64,000 bases of DNA from Dyella terrae (GCF_022394535.1 NZ_CP089414.1:1860001-1924000), one strand, 5' to 3'; positions 10,039 through 20,052 are shown, counted from the stretch's first letter. The notes: a model not told the origin generated them from the letters alone. Numbers and translations: made by a program.

Positions 10039-11142
10039 ATGATTTTCGAAACCATCGCCAAAACGGGTCACGAAGAAGTCGTCTTCTGCCATAACCAGGA
10101 CGCCGGCCTCAAGGCCATCATCGCGATCCATAACACGGTGCTGGGCCCCTCGCTCGGCGGCCTGCGCATGTGGCCGTACAAGAGTGAGCAGGACGCGGTG
10201 AACGACGTGCTGCGCCTGTCGCGCGGCATGACCTACAAGAACGCCGTGGCCGGCCTGAACCTGGGCGGCGGCAAGGCCGTGATCATCGGCGATCCGAGCA
10301 AGGACAAGTCTGAAGCGCTGTTCCGCGCCTTCGGCCGCTTCGTCAACTCGCTCAACGGCCGCTACATCACGGCCGAGGACGTCGGCATCGACGTCAACGA
10401 CATGGAATACGTGTTCCGTGAAACCGAATACGTGACCGGCGTGCACCAGGTGCACGGCGGTTCGGGCGACCCGTCGCCGTTCACCGCGTTCGGCACCTTG
10501 CAGGGCCTGATGGCCGCGCTGCAGGTCAAGCACGGTAACGAAGACGTGGGCAAGTACAGCTACGCCGTGCAGGGCTGCGGCCACGTGGGCAGCGAGTTCA
10601 TCAAGCTGCTGCGCGAACAGGGCGCCAAGGTGTTCGTCACCGACATCAACAAGGATGCCGTGCAGCGTTGCGTGGACGAGCTGGGCTGCGAAGCCGTGGG
10701 CCTGGACGAGATCTACGACGTCGACGCCGACGTGTACTCGCCGTGCGCACTGGGCGGCACGCTCAACGAGCAGACCATCGACCGCATCAAGGCGAAGATC
10801 ATCTGCGGCGCGGCGAACAACCAGCTGGCCACCGACGCCATTGGCGACGAACTGCAGCGTCGTGGCGTGCTGTACGCGCCGGACTATGCGGTGAACGCAG
10901 GCGGCGTGATGAACGTGTCGCTGGAAATCGACGGCTACAACCGCGAGCGCGCGATGCGCATGATGCGCACGATCTATTACAACCTGGGCCGCATCTTCGA
11001 AATCTCGAAGACGCAGGGTGTGCCGACGTATAAGGCCGCTGACCGTCTGGCTGAGGAGCGCATCGACGCTATCGGCAAGATCAAGTTGCCGAGCATGGGC
11101 AACCATGGTCCGCGCTTTGCTGGTCGCATGCGCGGTCAGTAA
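10039..11142 (+). CDS. ldh: Leucine (branched-chain amino acid) dehydrogenase
   Basis: The 367-aa protein belongs to the Glu/Leu/Phe/Val dehydrogenase family. It catalyses NAD-dependent oxidative deamination of leucine, valine and isoleucine to the 2-oxoacids in the cytosol. The substrate-binding Lys67 (MTYKNA) and catalytic Lys79 (LGGGKAV) match the two lysines of characterised leucine dehydrogenases. The Rossmann motif GCGHVG is at 179-184. The length is typical (about 365 aa), shorter than glutamate dehydrogenases. GGAG precedes the ATG by about 12 bases. It is the entry step of the leucine pathway whose later enzymes lie further along the same strand. Phenylalanine or valine preference cannot be excluded. 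Confidence 0.93.
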   Translation: MIFETIAKTGHEEVVFCHNQDAGLKAIIAIHNTVLGPSLGGLRMWPYKSEQDAVNDVLRLSRGMTYKNAVAGLNLGGGKAVIIGDPSKDKSEALFRAFGRFVNSLNGRYITAEDVGIDVNDMEYVFRETEYVTGVHQVHGGSGDPSPFTAFGTLQGLMAALQVKHGNEDVGKYSYAVQGCGHVGSEFIKLLREQGAKVFVTDINKDAVQRCVDELGCEAVGLDEIYDVDADVYSPCALGGTLNEQTIDRIKAKIICGAANNQLATDAIGDELQRRGVLYAPDYAVNAGGVMNVSLEIDGYNRERAMRMMRTIYYNLGRIFEISKTQGVPTYKAADRLAEERIDAIGKIKLPSMGNHGPRFAGRMRGQ

Positions 11143-11168
11143 GTTTCGTGGTTGTTGGTTTGATGGGG

Positions 11169-11198
11169 ACGCCGGCTTTGTGCCGGCGTTTTCTTTTT
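11169..11198 (+). terminator. Rho-independent terminator of leucine dehydrogenase
   Basis: The 8-bp stem ACGCCGGC (11169-11176) with GCCGGCGT (11182-11189) is followed by the T-rich tail TTTTCTTTTT, starting 26 bases after the stop codon. This is a canonical intrinsic terminator. Confidence 0.88.
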
Positions 11199-11231
11199 GG
11201 TGTGTTGGATGATTCGGTCGACCGGGTTTTA

Positions 11232-12333
11232 CTCCCTCTCCCTTTTGGGGAGAGGGTTGGGGTGAGGGGTCAATCTAGCCTCGCCGTTGTTATCGTCATC
11301 CCGGCGCAGGCCGGAAGCGCTTTTCAACAGCCGAATGGCTGGTCATCCAGTGACGTTACGTTTGGTTGTCGCGTTACCGCTATCTGGCCGCCTACGCGGC
11401 GGGCGTTTCGACCTCCTGCCGGAGGCCGAGTCACTTTTCTTTGCTTGCCCAAAGAAAAGTAACCCGAAGAAAGGGCACCCCCACTTGGCGCTGGCCGGTG
11501 AAGCTGGCCAGTTCGTGAGGGGCGGCCGGGCTTTTCGACAGGGCTCCTGCCCTGGCGAAAAGGAATCGGCATCCATGCCGATCCCCCCTGCGGGCCTTTT
11601 CGTCCACCCCTCACCGCCGCACAGGGGGCCCGAAGGCCAAAAGCGCCGAGCCGAAGGCTCGTGCAGCTTCGCTGCACATCGCATCGCGGCAGGTCGCGTT
11701 GCTCCTGCCCTGAGAGCAGAGAGCCAGTACACAAAGCCAAGGCAGTAGACGGAGACGATGCGGTTACGTGGTGAGTTCTCCACACCGGTCGGGAAGCCTA
11801 GCGTCCCTTTTGCCTAGCCTCCGCGATCGGGAAGCGTAGCGACGCCTGCTTTAAGCCCTCTCCGTGACGGCGCGTTGCGAAGCGCTTCGGTGTACCCGCT
11901 GTGTAGCGGCGGAGGTTGCCAAGCCCACGATTCCTCAACCGTTCGGGCTTATCCCCGCGCCATGCAGAGCTCCTCAACGCATCGGTGCGTTGCGGTGTAG
12001 ACGCATCGTCCAATAAGGAGATCGCCTGTTGCTGAATACCTCGAACTCCAATGCTCGTATTCAACACTATGCTGCCGGAGCTCTATAGGCCATTTTCTTC
12101 GGGTTACTTTTCTTTTGGGCCAGCAAAAGAAAAGTGACTCGGCCTCCGGCAGGAGGTCGAAACGCCCGCTGCGTAAGCGGCCAGGTCGCCGCCACGCGAC
12201 AATCAAGCGATACCGCTACTGGACCCCGGCCCTTGCCCCCTTTTGTGGGGTGCGCCGGGGTGACGGCTAAAGATGAAGCGATAAGGCGAGCACCCGCCCC
12301 CTCCCCAACCCTCTCCCCAAAGGGGAGAGGGAG
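11232..12333. repeat. Noncoding palindromic repeat island, copy 1
   Basis: This 1.1-kb stretch is a set of nested inverted repeats. The outer arms carry CCCTCTCC...GGGGAGAGGG (11232-11270 and about 12297-12333). Inside them are traces of a GTCATCCCGGCG-type repeat, then long arms (11366-11472 and 12094-12202) that are near-perfect inverted copies over their inner 78 nt. The core between the arms (11473-12093) is packed with short hairpins. The ORFs crossing it have low-complexity, arginine-rich products and no family features. Copy 2 lies at 15992-16874. I read it as a structured noncoding element, not a gene. Confidence 0.85.
11473..11720. ncRNA. Conserved hairpin-rich core of repeat island copy 1 (possible structured RNA)
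   Basis: Successive stems are visible: CAGGGC/GCCCTG (11539-11554), ATCGGCAT/ATGCCGAT (11565-11582), GAGCC/GGCTC (11648-11660) and GTGCAGC/GCTGCAC (11661-11677). In copy 2 (16239-16480) the stems are kept but the loops differ (TCCT to TTCCT, GAA to GAC, TTC to AGA). This pattern is expected if base pairing is under selection. Transcription and direction are not known, so this is a candidate only. Confidence 0.4.
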
Positions 12334-12483
12334 CCGGCATGAGGCGTCCCAAGCGCTTCGCGTCTACGCCCCTTCCAAACGGTCGGCCCCATGACAACGC
12401 CAAGCGCAACAACGCCACCACCCAGAACATCCCCAACCAAACGTCATCCAAACAAAAAAACAGCCACATCGTATCCTCACACC

Positions 12484-14634
12484 ATGCTCAACTCCCTCAC
12501 CCTCCGCTGGCGCCGCCTGCGCGGCTCCGACCGATACGCCGAATGCCTGCGCGTGCTGCTCGCATTGGGTGGCGCAGTAGCCTGGTGCTTTGGTACCGGC
12601 CGCGCCGAGGAGGTGGTATCGATCCTGCTTGGCGTCATCGCCTGCGCGTTAGCCGAAACGGAGGACCACTGGCGCAACCGCCTGACTACGCTGCTGCTGA
12701 CGTTGACCTGCTTCGCCATCTCGGCCTTTGCCGTGCAATGGTTGTTTCCCTACCCCCTTCTGTTTGCCGTGGGTTTGCCGCTATCCACGTTTGCGCTGGT
12801 CATGTTGGGCGCGGCAAGCGAACGCTATGCCACGGTGGCGGGTGCCACCCTGCTGCTCGCCGTTTACACCATGATCTGCGCGGATCAGGCCCGCATCGGC
12901 CCCTGGTGGTATCAACCCTCGCTGCTGCTCACCGGTGCCGCGTGGTATGGCGTGCTTTCTCTGTTGTGGAGCCTGTTGGCACCACAGCAGGCGGTGCGTT
13001 TGTCGCTTGCGCGGCTATTTGATGCGCTTGCTGATTACCTTGAAGGCAAGGCTGCCTTGTTCACGCCGGTTCACGGCGTCGATCGCGAGGCGATGCAATG
13101 GTCGCTGGCGATGCAGAATGAACGTGTGGTCGAAGCGATGAACGACACGCGGCTGATGCTGGTCGACCGCATTGGCGCGCGGCGCCCGCGTGGTCAGACG
13201 GCAGAACGCCTGCAGCTGTATTTCCTGGCGCAGGATATCCACGAACGCATCAGCTCGGCGCACTATCCGTACGATGCGCTCGCCGAATCGCTGTTCCATA
13301 GCGACGTACTTTTCCGCTGCGAACATCTACTGCGACTGGAGGCAGGGACTTGCCGGCGGCGCGCTGATGCGATGCGTCTGCGCACCCATCCTCGAACGAA
13401 TGCGGATAGCGAAGCATCCGTGCGCGACCTGCAGGATGCGCTCATAGCGCTGCGCGAGCAGGCGCACCCACCCGCAGCACATTTGCTTCGCTCCGTAGAC
13501 GCACTGGTGCGCAATCTGACCGCCATCCAGCAGCGACTGGCCAACGATACGTTCGAGGAACTGCCTACAAACAAGCGAGAACGGGTGCTGCAGGATCCCG
13601 CGCCTCAATCGTTGGGCGATGCATGGGACCGCATTCGCATGCAGCTCACGCCGCGCTCGTTTCGCTTTCGCCACGCGATTCGTCTGGCGCTGGCACTGCT
13701 GGTGGGCTACGCCGTGCTGCATGCGGTGCATCCCAAGCATGGTTACTGGATCCTGCTGACCACCCTGCTGGTTTGTCAGCCAAGCTACGGCGCCACGCGC
13801 CTGAGGCTGGCCCAGCGCGTGGCGGGCACGGTCGCTGGCCTCGTGCTCGGTTGGGCCACGCTCCAATTGGTGCCGTTTGGCCCATGGCAAATGCTGTTGA
13901 TCGTTATTTCCGGCGTGACATTCTTCGCCGCCCGCTTGCGTCGCTACACCACGGCAACGACCGCCATCACTCTGTTTGTGGTGCTCTGTTTCAACCAGGT
14001 GGGCAGCGGATACGACGCGATGTTGCCTCGCCTGCTCGACACACTCATCGGTACCGCGATTGCCGCACTCGCTATGCGATGGGTACTGCCCGATTGGCAA
14101 GGTCGGCGTTTCGACGACGTACTCGCGGACATGGTCCGCACCGACGCGCGCTACCTTGAGCAGATCATTCGCCAATACGCCAGCAGCCGCCGCGACGATC
14201 TCGACTACCGCATCGCGCGTCGTGATGCACACAATGCAAGCGCAGCGCTCAGCGCCGTGCTCGCCAACATGTTGCGCGAACCCGGCCAACATCAGCGCGG
14301 TACGGAGACACTACTGCGCTTTCTCTCCGCCGCCCATCTCTTGCTTGGCCAACTTTCCGCGCTTGGCGTGAACAGAGCAGCCATCGCCTCACCAGCCGCC
14401 AGCGAAGCTGTGACCAAAGCGGGCAAGACCACGGTGGATGCATTGGCACAGTTGGGAGATGCGTTGGCCAACGGTCTTACCGCGCAGGACAGTACCGACG
14501 ATACCGCCCTGCTGGAGCCACTCGCTGCGCATATCGATGATGAAACCGCTCGGTTCGTGCTGGGCCAGCTGATGCAAGTCCTCGTTCAGCGTGATCGACT
14601 CGCTGAACTAGCTAATACGCTGAATCCCGCCTGA
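12484..14634 (+). CDS. yccS: YccS/YhfK family inner-membrane FUSC transporter
   Basis: Starting at ATG 12484 the product is 716 aa, matching E. coli YccS (about 717 aa). The earlier in-frame ATG at 12391 would add a proline/threonine-rich tail without membrane character. The architecture is two membrane blocks (helices from about residue 20 to 180, and about 400 to 520 around HAIRLALALLVGYAVLHAV) separated by a cytoplasmic helical region, followed by a C-terminal helical domain. FUSC proteins resemble aromatic-acid or fusaric-acid exporters, but the substrate of YccS is unknown. It lies between the two palindromic islands and upstream of liuA with a 107-bp gap, and is probably a separate unit. 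Confidence 0.87.
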   Translation: MLNSLTLRWRRLRGSDRYAECLRVLLALGGAVAWCFGTGRAEEVVSILLGVIACALAETEDHWRNRLTTLLLTLTCFAISAFAVQWLFPYPLLFAVGLPLSTFALVMLGAASERYATVAGATLLLAVYTMICADQARIGPWWYQPSLLLTGAAWYGVLSLLWSLLAPQQAVRLSLARLFDALADYLEGKAALFTPVHGVDREAMQWSLAMQNERVVEAMNDTRLMLVDRIGARRPRGQTAERLQLYFLAQDIHERISSAHYPYDALAESLFHSDVLFRCEHLLRLEAGTCRRRADAMRLRTHPRTNADSEASVRDLQDALIALREQAHPPAAHLLRSVDALVRNLTAIQQRLANDTFEELPTNKRERVLQDPAPQSLGDAWDRIRMQLTPRSFRFRHAIRLALALLVGYAVLHAVHPKHGYWILLTTLLVCQPSYGATRLRLAQRVAGTVAGLVLGWATLQLVPFGPWQMLLIVISGVTFFAARLRRYTTATTAITLFVVLCFNQVGSGYDAMLPRLLDTLIGTAIAALAMRWVLPDWQGRRFDDVLADMVRTDARYLEQIIRQYASSRRDDLDYRIARRDAHNASAALSAVLANMLREPGQHQRGTETLLRFLSAAHLLLGQLSALGVNRAAIASPAASEAVTKAGKTTVDALAQLGDALANGLTAQDSTDDTALLEPLAAHIDDETARFVLGQLMQVLVQRDRLAELANTLNPA

Positions 14635-14741
14635 GGCCTTGTGCCGCTTTCGCGGGGCGGCCATGGTTGTGCGTCGCGCAACGGCTTGTAACGAGCGGCG
14701 CGGTACCATGATCGCCTTCTGCAATTACGGAGTTTGTAGGT

Positions 14742-15899
14742 ATGCGTCCGTTCCCGCTGGGTGAAGAGATCGATCTGCTGCGCGAAAGCGTGCACGCGTT
14801 TTCGGAAAAAGAGATCGCGCCCCGCGCCGACCATATCGACAGGGACAACCTGTTCCCCGCCGACTTGTGGCGCAAGTTTGGCGACATGGGACTCCTGGGT
14901 ATCACCATCCCGGAAGAGTACGGCGGCACCGGCATGGGCTTCCTCGCGCACATGGTGGCGATGGAGGAGATCTCGCGCGCGTCCGGCTCGGTCGGTCTGT
15001 CCTATGGCGCGCATTCCAATCTGTGCGTACAGAACATCTTCCACAACGGCAACGAAGCGCAGCGACGCAAGTACATCCCGAAGCTGTGCTCAGGCGAGTA
15101 TGTGGGCGCGCTGGCGATGAGCGAGCCGGGCGCCGGCTCCGACGTGGTCGGCTCGATGATCTGCAAGGCGGAGAAGAAGGGCGACGTATGGGTCGCCAAT
15201 GGCTCCAAGATGTGGATCACCAATGGTCCCGACGCCGACGTGTTGCTGGTCTACATGCGCACCGCGCCGCGTCCCGCTGGCAGTCGCTGCATGACGGCCT
15301 TCATCATCGAGAAGGGTATGAAGGGTTTCAGTACCGCGCAGAAGCTGGACAAGCTCGGCATGCGCGGCTCCAACACCTGCGAACTGGTGTTCGAGGATTG
15401 CGAGATCCCCGAAGAGAACATTGTCGGTGAAGTAAACGAAGGCGTACGCGTATTGATGAGCGGCCTCGACACCGAACGCCTCGTGCTATCGGGCGGCCCC
15501 ATCGGCCTGATGCAGGCGGCGCTGGATATCTCCCTGCCCTACGTGCGCGAGCGCAAGCAATTCAACGCACCCATCGGCACCTTTGGCGTGATGCAGGCGA
15601 AGATCGCCGACATGTACACCGCACTGCAAAGTTCGCGCGGTTTCGCTTACATGGTGGCGCAGCAGTTCGACAATAACGTGAAGTCGCGCATCGATCCTGC
15701 GGCGTGCCTGCTCAACGCCTCGCAGAATGCGGTGAAGGTGACGTTGGAAGCGATCCAGACGCTGGGTGGCAATGGTTACATCAACGAGTTCCCGGCGGGT
15801 CGCCTGCTGCGCGATGCGAAGCTTTATGAGATTGGTGCGGGCACGAATGAGATTCGCCGGATGTTGATTGGGCGGGAGTTGTTTCACGGGAAGGCGTGA
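14742..15899 (+). CDS. liuA: Isovaleryl-CoA dehydrogenase
   Basis: This 385-aa FAD-dependent acyl-CoA dehydrogenase oxidises isovaleryl-CoA to 3-methylcrotonyl-CoA, the third step of leucine breakdown. The catalytic glutamate lies in the isovaleryl-CoA dehydrogenase-specific position (E245 in [12 protein letters not shown]), not at the C-terminal site used by most acyl-CoA dehydrogenases. Other signatures are [11 protein letters not shown] (125-135) and [20 protein letters not shown] near the C-terminus. CGGAG lies at 14728, ahead of ATG 14742. In many relatives this gene is followed at once by liuB. Here it is followed by repeat island copy 2 and two autotransporters. Confidence 0.94.
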   Translation: MRPFPLGEEIDLLRESVHAFSEKEIAPRADHIDRDNLFPADLWRKFGDMGLLGITIPEEYGGTGMGFLAHMVAMEEISRASGSVGLSYGAHSNLCVQNIFHNGNEAQRRKYIPKLCSGEYVGALAMSEPGAGSDVVGSMICKAEKKGDVWVANGSKMWITNGPDADVLLVYMRTAPRPAGSRCMTAFIIEKGMKGFSTAQKLDKLGMRGSNTCELVFEDCEIPEENIVGEVNEGVRVLMSGLDTERLVLSGGPIGLMQAALDISLPYVRERKQFNAPIGTFGVMQAKIADMYTALQSSRGFAYMVAQQFDNNVKSRIDPAACLLNASQNAVKVTLEAIQTLGGNGYINEFPAGRLLRDAKLYEIGAGTNEIRRMLIGRELFHGKA

Positions 15900-15991
15900 T
15901 GGTTGTTGCTGCTTTCTGTTGATTTGGGAAGTGGGTGACTGGGTCTGTGGTTGGGTTGCTTCGCCACAGGTCGAGACGCCTGGATGTTTTG

Positions 15992-16874
15992 CTCCCTCTC
16001 CCCTTCGGGGAGAGGGTTGGGGTGAGGGGTGGGTGCTCGCCTCAGCGTTTCATCTTTAGCCGTCATCCCGGCGTAGGCCGGAAGCGCTTTTCAACAGCCG
16101 AAGGGCTGGTCATCCAGTGACGTTGCTTTCGGTTGTCGCGTGATCGCGATCTGGCTCGCCTGCCGCGGGCTTTCGACCTCCTACCGGAGGCCGAGTCACT
16201 TTCTCTTGCATGCCCAAGAGACAGTAACCAAAGAGAAGGGCACCCCCACTTGGCGCTGGCCGGTGAAACTGGCCAGTTCGTGAGGGGCGGCCGGGCTTTT
16301 CGACAGGGCTTCCTGCCCTGGCGAAAAGGGATCGGCATCCTTGCCGATCCCCCCTGCGGGCCTTTTCGTCCACCCCTCACCGCCGCACAGGGGGCCCGAA
16401 GGTCAAAAGCGCCGAGCCGACGGCTCGTGCAGCAGAGCTGCACATCGCGTCGCGGCAGGTCGCGTTGCTCCTGCCTTAGAGTGCAAAGCCGGGGCAGACG
16501 GACGATGCCGTTACGTGGCGAGTTCTCCATAACGGTCGGGAAGCGTAGCGTCCTCTCTCCCTAGCCTTAGGAGGTGGCCAAGCCACAACGTTCCTCTTCC
16601 GTTCGGGCTGATCCCATCGACATGCTGCGGGCGTTGGCCTGTCAGGCCATTTCTTTGCGTTACTTTTCTTTGGGCCAGCAAAGAAAAGTGACTCGAGCGT
16701 CGGCAGACGATCGAAACGCCCGCTGCGTAAGTGGCCAGATCGCGGTCACGCACGAGGCGACAACCGACCACTGACGACACTGGATCCCTGCCTCCGCAGG
16801 GATGACGGCATGGGCGAAGCGGCGCGGCTAGATTGACCCCTCACCCCAACCCTCTCCCCAAAGCGGAGAGGGAG
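15992..16874. repeat. Noncoding palindromic repeat island, copy 2
   Basis: This is a second, slightly shorter copy of the island at 11232-12333, with the core in the same orientation. Outer arms with CCCTCTCC are at 15992-16030 and about 16836-16874. The long arms (16133-16238 and about 16652-16763) form an imperfect inverted repeat. The core 16239-16560 is closely related to 11473-11800. Its immediate flanks are swapped relative to copy 1: the sequence after its left outer arm matches the inverse of copy 1's right side, and GGCTAGATTG on its right is the inverse of CAATCTAGCC on copy 1's left. No credible gene is present. Confidence 0.85.
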
Positions 16875-16949
16875 AAGACCTGAGGTAACTCTTACGCTTC
16901 GCGTGTATCAAACCCTCACCAAAACAACGCGGAAGCAACCATCTCAAAC

Positions 16950-19862
16950 TCAGAAATTCAACCGATAGTTGAGCATCCCCATCATCCCCTGACCGTTCTG
17001 CCCAAAATACTGATCCATCCCGAACTGCAAGCTCGACCGCGCTGACATCGTCCAATCCAGCGACAACCCCACCTGCCCCTCGTAGCGCGATACGCCCACG
17101 CCCCCTACCGGTGCCCACTGATCCACGCCGGTAAAACTCGCGTCGAACACATCACCATTCACAGCGAACGCCTGCTGCCATTGCATCCGGCCCTGCAGAT
17201 TGAGGCTACCGCCGCCGGCGAGTGGCCACTCGTGACCGGCACGCACGCCGACGCCGGCTTGCCACCGCTCCACGTTTTGCGTCCCGGACTTCAGGCCAAA
17301 ACCGTAGCCGCCCAGCTCGTTGAAGCCGTCGCGCTGGATGTGTGCGTACTGCATGTTGGCGTAAGGCGTGAACTGCACACCGCCGAGCGATGCGCGATAG
17401 CCGCTTTCGCCATACGCCACGGTGTAGCGACCGTTGGTGTCACTGGCCACGCCCGCGAAATCGCTGCCCAGTTCGAGATGACGCCGCATGTTTTCCCGGT
17501 AGGTGCCATAGCCGAGCCGGCCCATGGTGTACCAGTTGTCCTGTACTACGCCGCCGTACAGCATGCCTTCGACGGCGTTGCTGGTACCTTGGTCGGCATA
17601 CTCCGCGAGGCGGCCTAGGCCTTGGCTCTGGCTCAGCGCGAAACCCACCACTCCGTTGCTGCCCAGCTTGCGATCCTGGCCTGCCATCCAGCCGCTGAGG
17701 TCGTAGCCGACATCGCCGTAACCGCTGCGGCTCATGCTGCCGTGATAACCCAGTGTCTGTGCCCAGCCACCGGTGGTGTGCGTGTCGACCAGCCCGTCGA
17801 AGTGATCGGACAGCGCGCGTGTGCCCGCATCGATAGCTTCGAACGTCATCGCGGTACTGGCAGCGTGCAATTGGCCGGAGAGACTTTCCAACGAGCGCTG
17901 CAGTGCGGCGGTCGACTGCGTTTGCTGGAGGTTGGCTGCGCCCTCGACGAAACCGGTAGGCGCCGGGCCACTGCCCGACGTCGAGCCACCTTGTGCGAGC
18001 TGTGCGTTGATGGCGCTGAAGGCGTTGTCGACGCGCTGCGCCGCGCTGTACGAGGCCGGGGTGTAGTTCATGCCGCTGACGGCACTGGCCTGCACCTGGG
18101 TGACGTTCAACCAGGCGTTGTTGGCGTCATAGCCGGGCGTAGCCGACAGCAACACGCCCGGCGCTACATCGAGTGCGGTGAACTGACCCGTCAGCCCACC
18201 CTTCGCCGTAAGCACGGTGGTGTGCGCGTTGACGACGTAGCCCTGCATGGCGCCGATGACGTAGAGATTGCCGCCAGCGAGCACGGCTTTGCCATCGACA
18301 TTGAGAGTGCGCCCCAGTTCCAACGCGAGCCGCCCCGTCTGGCCGTCGGTGGGGGTGAAGCCCTGGTAGTAGCTGCCGCTGACGTGTACGTCGCCGCCAG
18401 CAACAACCAGGGTGCCAAGGTTTTGGACGTCCGCGCCGAAACTGTGCGCGCCGGTCATGACGGCATCGACGTTGTCGATGTAAAGCGCACCGGCGAGCGA
18501 TGGCGCCGCCAACGTGCCGTGCACAATGTGCGTATCACCCTGATAGCTCGGCGCCTGTGTCAGCGTGAGCGTACCGGCACCATCCTTAGTGAGGCCGCCA
18601 GCACCGCTGATGGCGTTGCCCCAGGTGGAGTTGGTATTGAGCGTGGCGTTGAACGTACCCCAGTCAAACTTCCCAGGCCCCTTCACTGCGTTGCCCACAT
18701 CGAGCATGCCGTAGCCAAACACCGGATCAACGCCGGGTGCACCGAGATCGTCGGCCGTGCCGAGCAACGTCTGCCGCACCTGATCGTTGGTGAAGTACGG
18801 GAAGGCCTGCCATACCAACGCGGCGGCGCCTGAAACCGCTGGCGCCGCGAACGAGGTGCCGCCGACAATCCAGGTGCTTTGCTTAGATGCAGTGTCGTCT
18901 TTGCCGCTGACGATGACTTCACCGGGCGCCGCCAGGCAGTAGTGCATGGCGACGCCGCACTTGTTGGAATAGCTCGACAACTGCGTGGGGTTATTGCTGT
19001 TCACCGCGACCACGGTCAGCCAGCCTTTTTCGAGGTCCTGTGCACCGGGCATGCTGGGCAGCGACGCCGTCGTACTGGGATTGGCCTGCGAATCGTTGCC
19101 TGCCGCGAACACGACAAGACCACCCCACGTATTGACGTAGGGGCTGTAGGCGTCGTGGAACGCCTTGGTGGTCGCCGTGTCGCTGGCGCTCCAGGTAATG
19201 CCGCCCCAGGAATTGTTCATGACCTTGACGTGGGCGTTGATCAGGTCGGCATTGACGGACTGCAGGAACTGCGCGGTCGACGCGGTCACCGTGGAAGGTG
19301 CCGTGCTGCCGTTGTCGTCGCCTGCGTTGTCGGGAAGGATGCGGGCCGACACCAGCGATGCGCCCGGCGCGATGCCGCCAGCGAATTTGCCGAAGGCGCT
19401 GCCCGCCGCGATCTCGGACACCCACGTACCGTGGCCGATGACGTCGTCCACCGACAGGTTGTTGGTGCTGGGGTCGATGTAGGTCAGCTCTTTGGTGACC
19501 TTGCCGGCAAGCGCGGGGTTACTGCGCATGATGCCGGTGTCGACCACGCCGATCGTCACACCGGTTCCGATGAACCCTGCCTTCTGGGCCGCATAGGTGT
19601 TGGTCAGCGATAACTGCGCATCGGCTGGCGGCGTAGGCGGCGGTGGCGTGGTCGGTGGTGTCGTGGGTGGGGTCGTCGGCGGCGTGCTGCCACCGCCCTG
19701 GCCGGGCGAAGGTGGTTGGTAGCCAGGACTAGGCGGCGTGTAAGGCGAAGCCGGCTTGACGTTGCCATTGCCGCCACCGCCGCCGCAGGCGCTCAGGCCC
19801 AGCGCCATCCACACAAACACACTCACCTGGCGAAAGCGCATTCCGCCCAGACCACCGTCCAT
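16950..19862 (-). CDS. Lipidated subtilisin-like (S8) autotransporter serine protease
   Basis: The 970-aa protein has a lipoprotein signal with lipobox LSAC (Cys26), then a Gly/Pro/Thr-rich linker, then an S8 protease domain with the triad Asp108 (VVDTG), His144 (GHGTWV) and Ser337 (GTSFAAP) and the oxyanion Asn256 (AAGN). A passenger beta-helix with autotransporter repeats (GAGGLTKDGAGTLTLT) follows, and a C-terminal beta-barrel of about 270 aa ends in NYRLNF. The layout matches NalP/SphB1-type surface-anchored proteases that process other surface proteins. The start at 19862 has AGGGGGA just upstream. It is a close paralogue of the gene at 20053-22887, 190 bp away on the same strand, so a tandem duplication is clear. 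Confidence 0.93.
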   Translation of the reverse strand: MDGGLGGMRFRQVSVFVWMALGLSACGGGGGNGNVKPASPYTPPSPGYQPPSPGQGGGSTPPTTPPTTPPTTPPPPTPPADAQLSLTNTYAAQKAGFIGTGVTIGVVDTGIMRSNPALAGKVTKELTYIDPSTNNLSVDDVIGHGTWVSEIAAGSAFGKFAGGIAPGASLVSARILPDNAGDDNGSTAPSTVTASTAQFLQSVNADLINAHVKVMNNSWGGITWSASDTATTKAFHDAYSPYVNTWGGLVVFAAGNDSQANPSTTASLPSMPGAQDLEKGWLTVVAVNSNNPTQLSSYSNKCGVAMHYCLAAPGEVIVSGKDDTASKQSTWIVGGTSFAAPAVSGAAALVWQAFPYFTNDQVRQTLLGTADDLGAPGVDPVFGYGMLDVGNAVKGPGKFDWGTFNATLNTNSTWGNAISGAGGLTKDGAGTLTLTQAPSYQGDTHIVHGTLAAPSLAGALYIDNVDAVMTGAHSFGADVQNLGTLVVAGGDVHVSGSYYQGFTPTDGQTGRLALELGRTLNVDGKAVLAGGNLYVIGAMQGYVVNAHTTVLTAKGGLTGQFTALDVAPGVLLSATPGYDANNAWLNVTQVQASAVSGMNYTPASYSAAQRVDNAFSAINAQLAQGGSTSGSGPAPTGFVEGAANLQQTQSTAALQRSLESLSGQLHAASTAMTFEAIDAGTRALSDHFDGLVDTHTTGGWAQTLGYHGSMSRSGYGDVGYDLSGWMAGQDRKLGSNGVVGFALSQSQGLGRLAEYADQGTSNAVEGMLYGGVVQDNWYTMGRLGYGTYRENMRRHLELGSDFAGVASDTNGRYTVAYGESGYRASLGGVQFTPYANMQYAHIQRDGFNELGGYGFGLKSGTQNVERWQAGVGVRAGHEWPLAGGGSLNLQGRMQWQQAFAVNGDVFDASFTGVDQWAPVGGVGVSRYEGQVGLSLDWTMSARSSLQFGMDQYFGQNGQGMMGMLNYRLNF

Positions 19863-20052
19863 AGTTCCCCCTGCACGCCCTTGCTGGGCATCCGATGCTT
19901 CCCCTAGCGCCGCGGTCCATTACTGGACTCCGCCAGCACTTCCTTTCGGAATCATCGCACAAGGTTACGGAAAAAATGCGGCACGCATCATAGGCCGAAA
20001 GCCTATCCCCGTGGGCGCAGGTTTATACGGCAGCCTGTACCGGCAGCCGTCG

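Noticed and set aside
11324..11785. Overlapping ORFs of about 150 aa on both strands of repeat island copy 1 (and 16063-16530 in copy 2)
   Set aside because: The frames are arginine/proline-rich, occur on both strands at once, differ by indels between copies and lack ribosome sites. They follow from GC-rich hairpin DNA, not from coding.
17622..18833. 403-aa plus-strand frame inside the autotransporter gene
   Set aside because: It is antisense to a gene with full S8 and barrel motifs; its translation has no family character.
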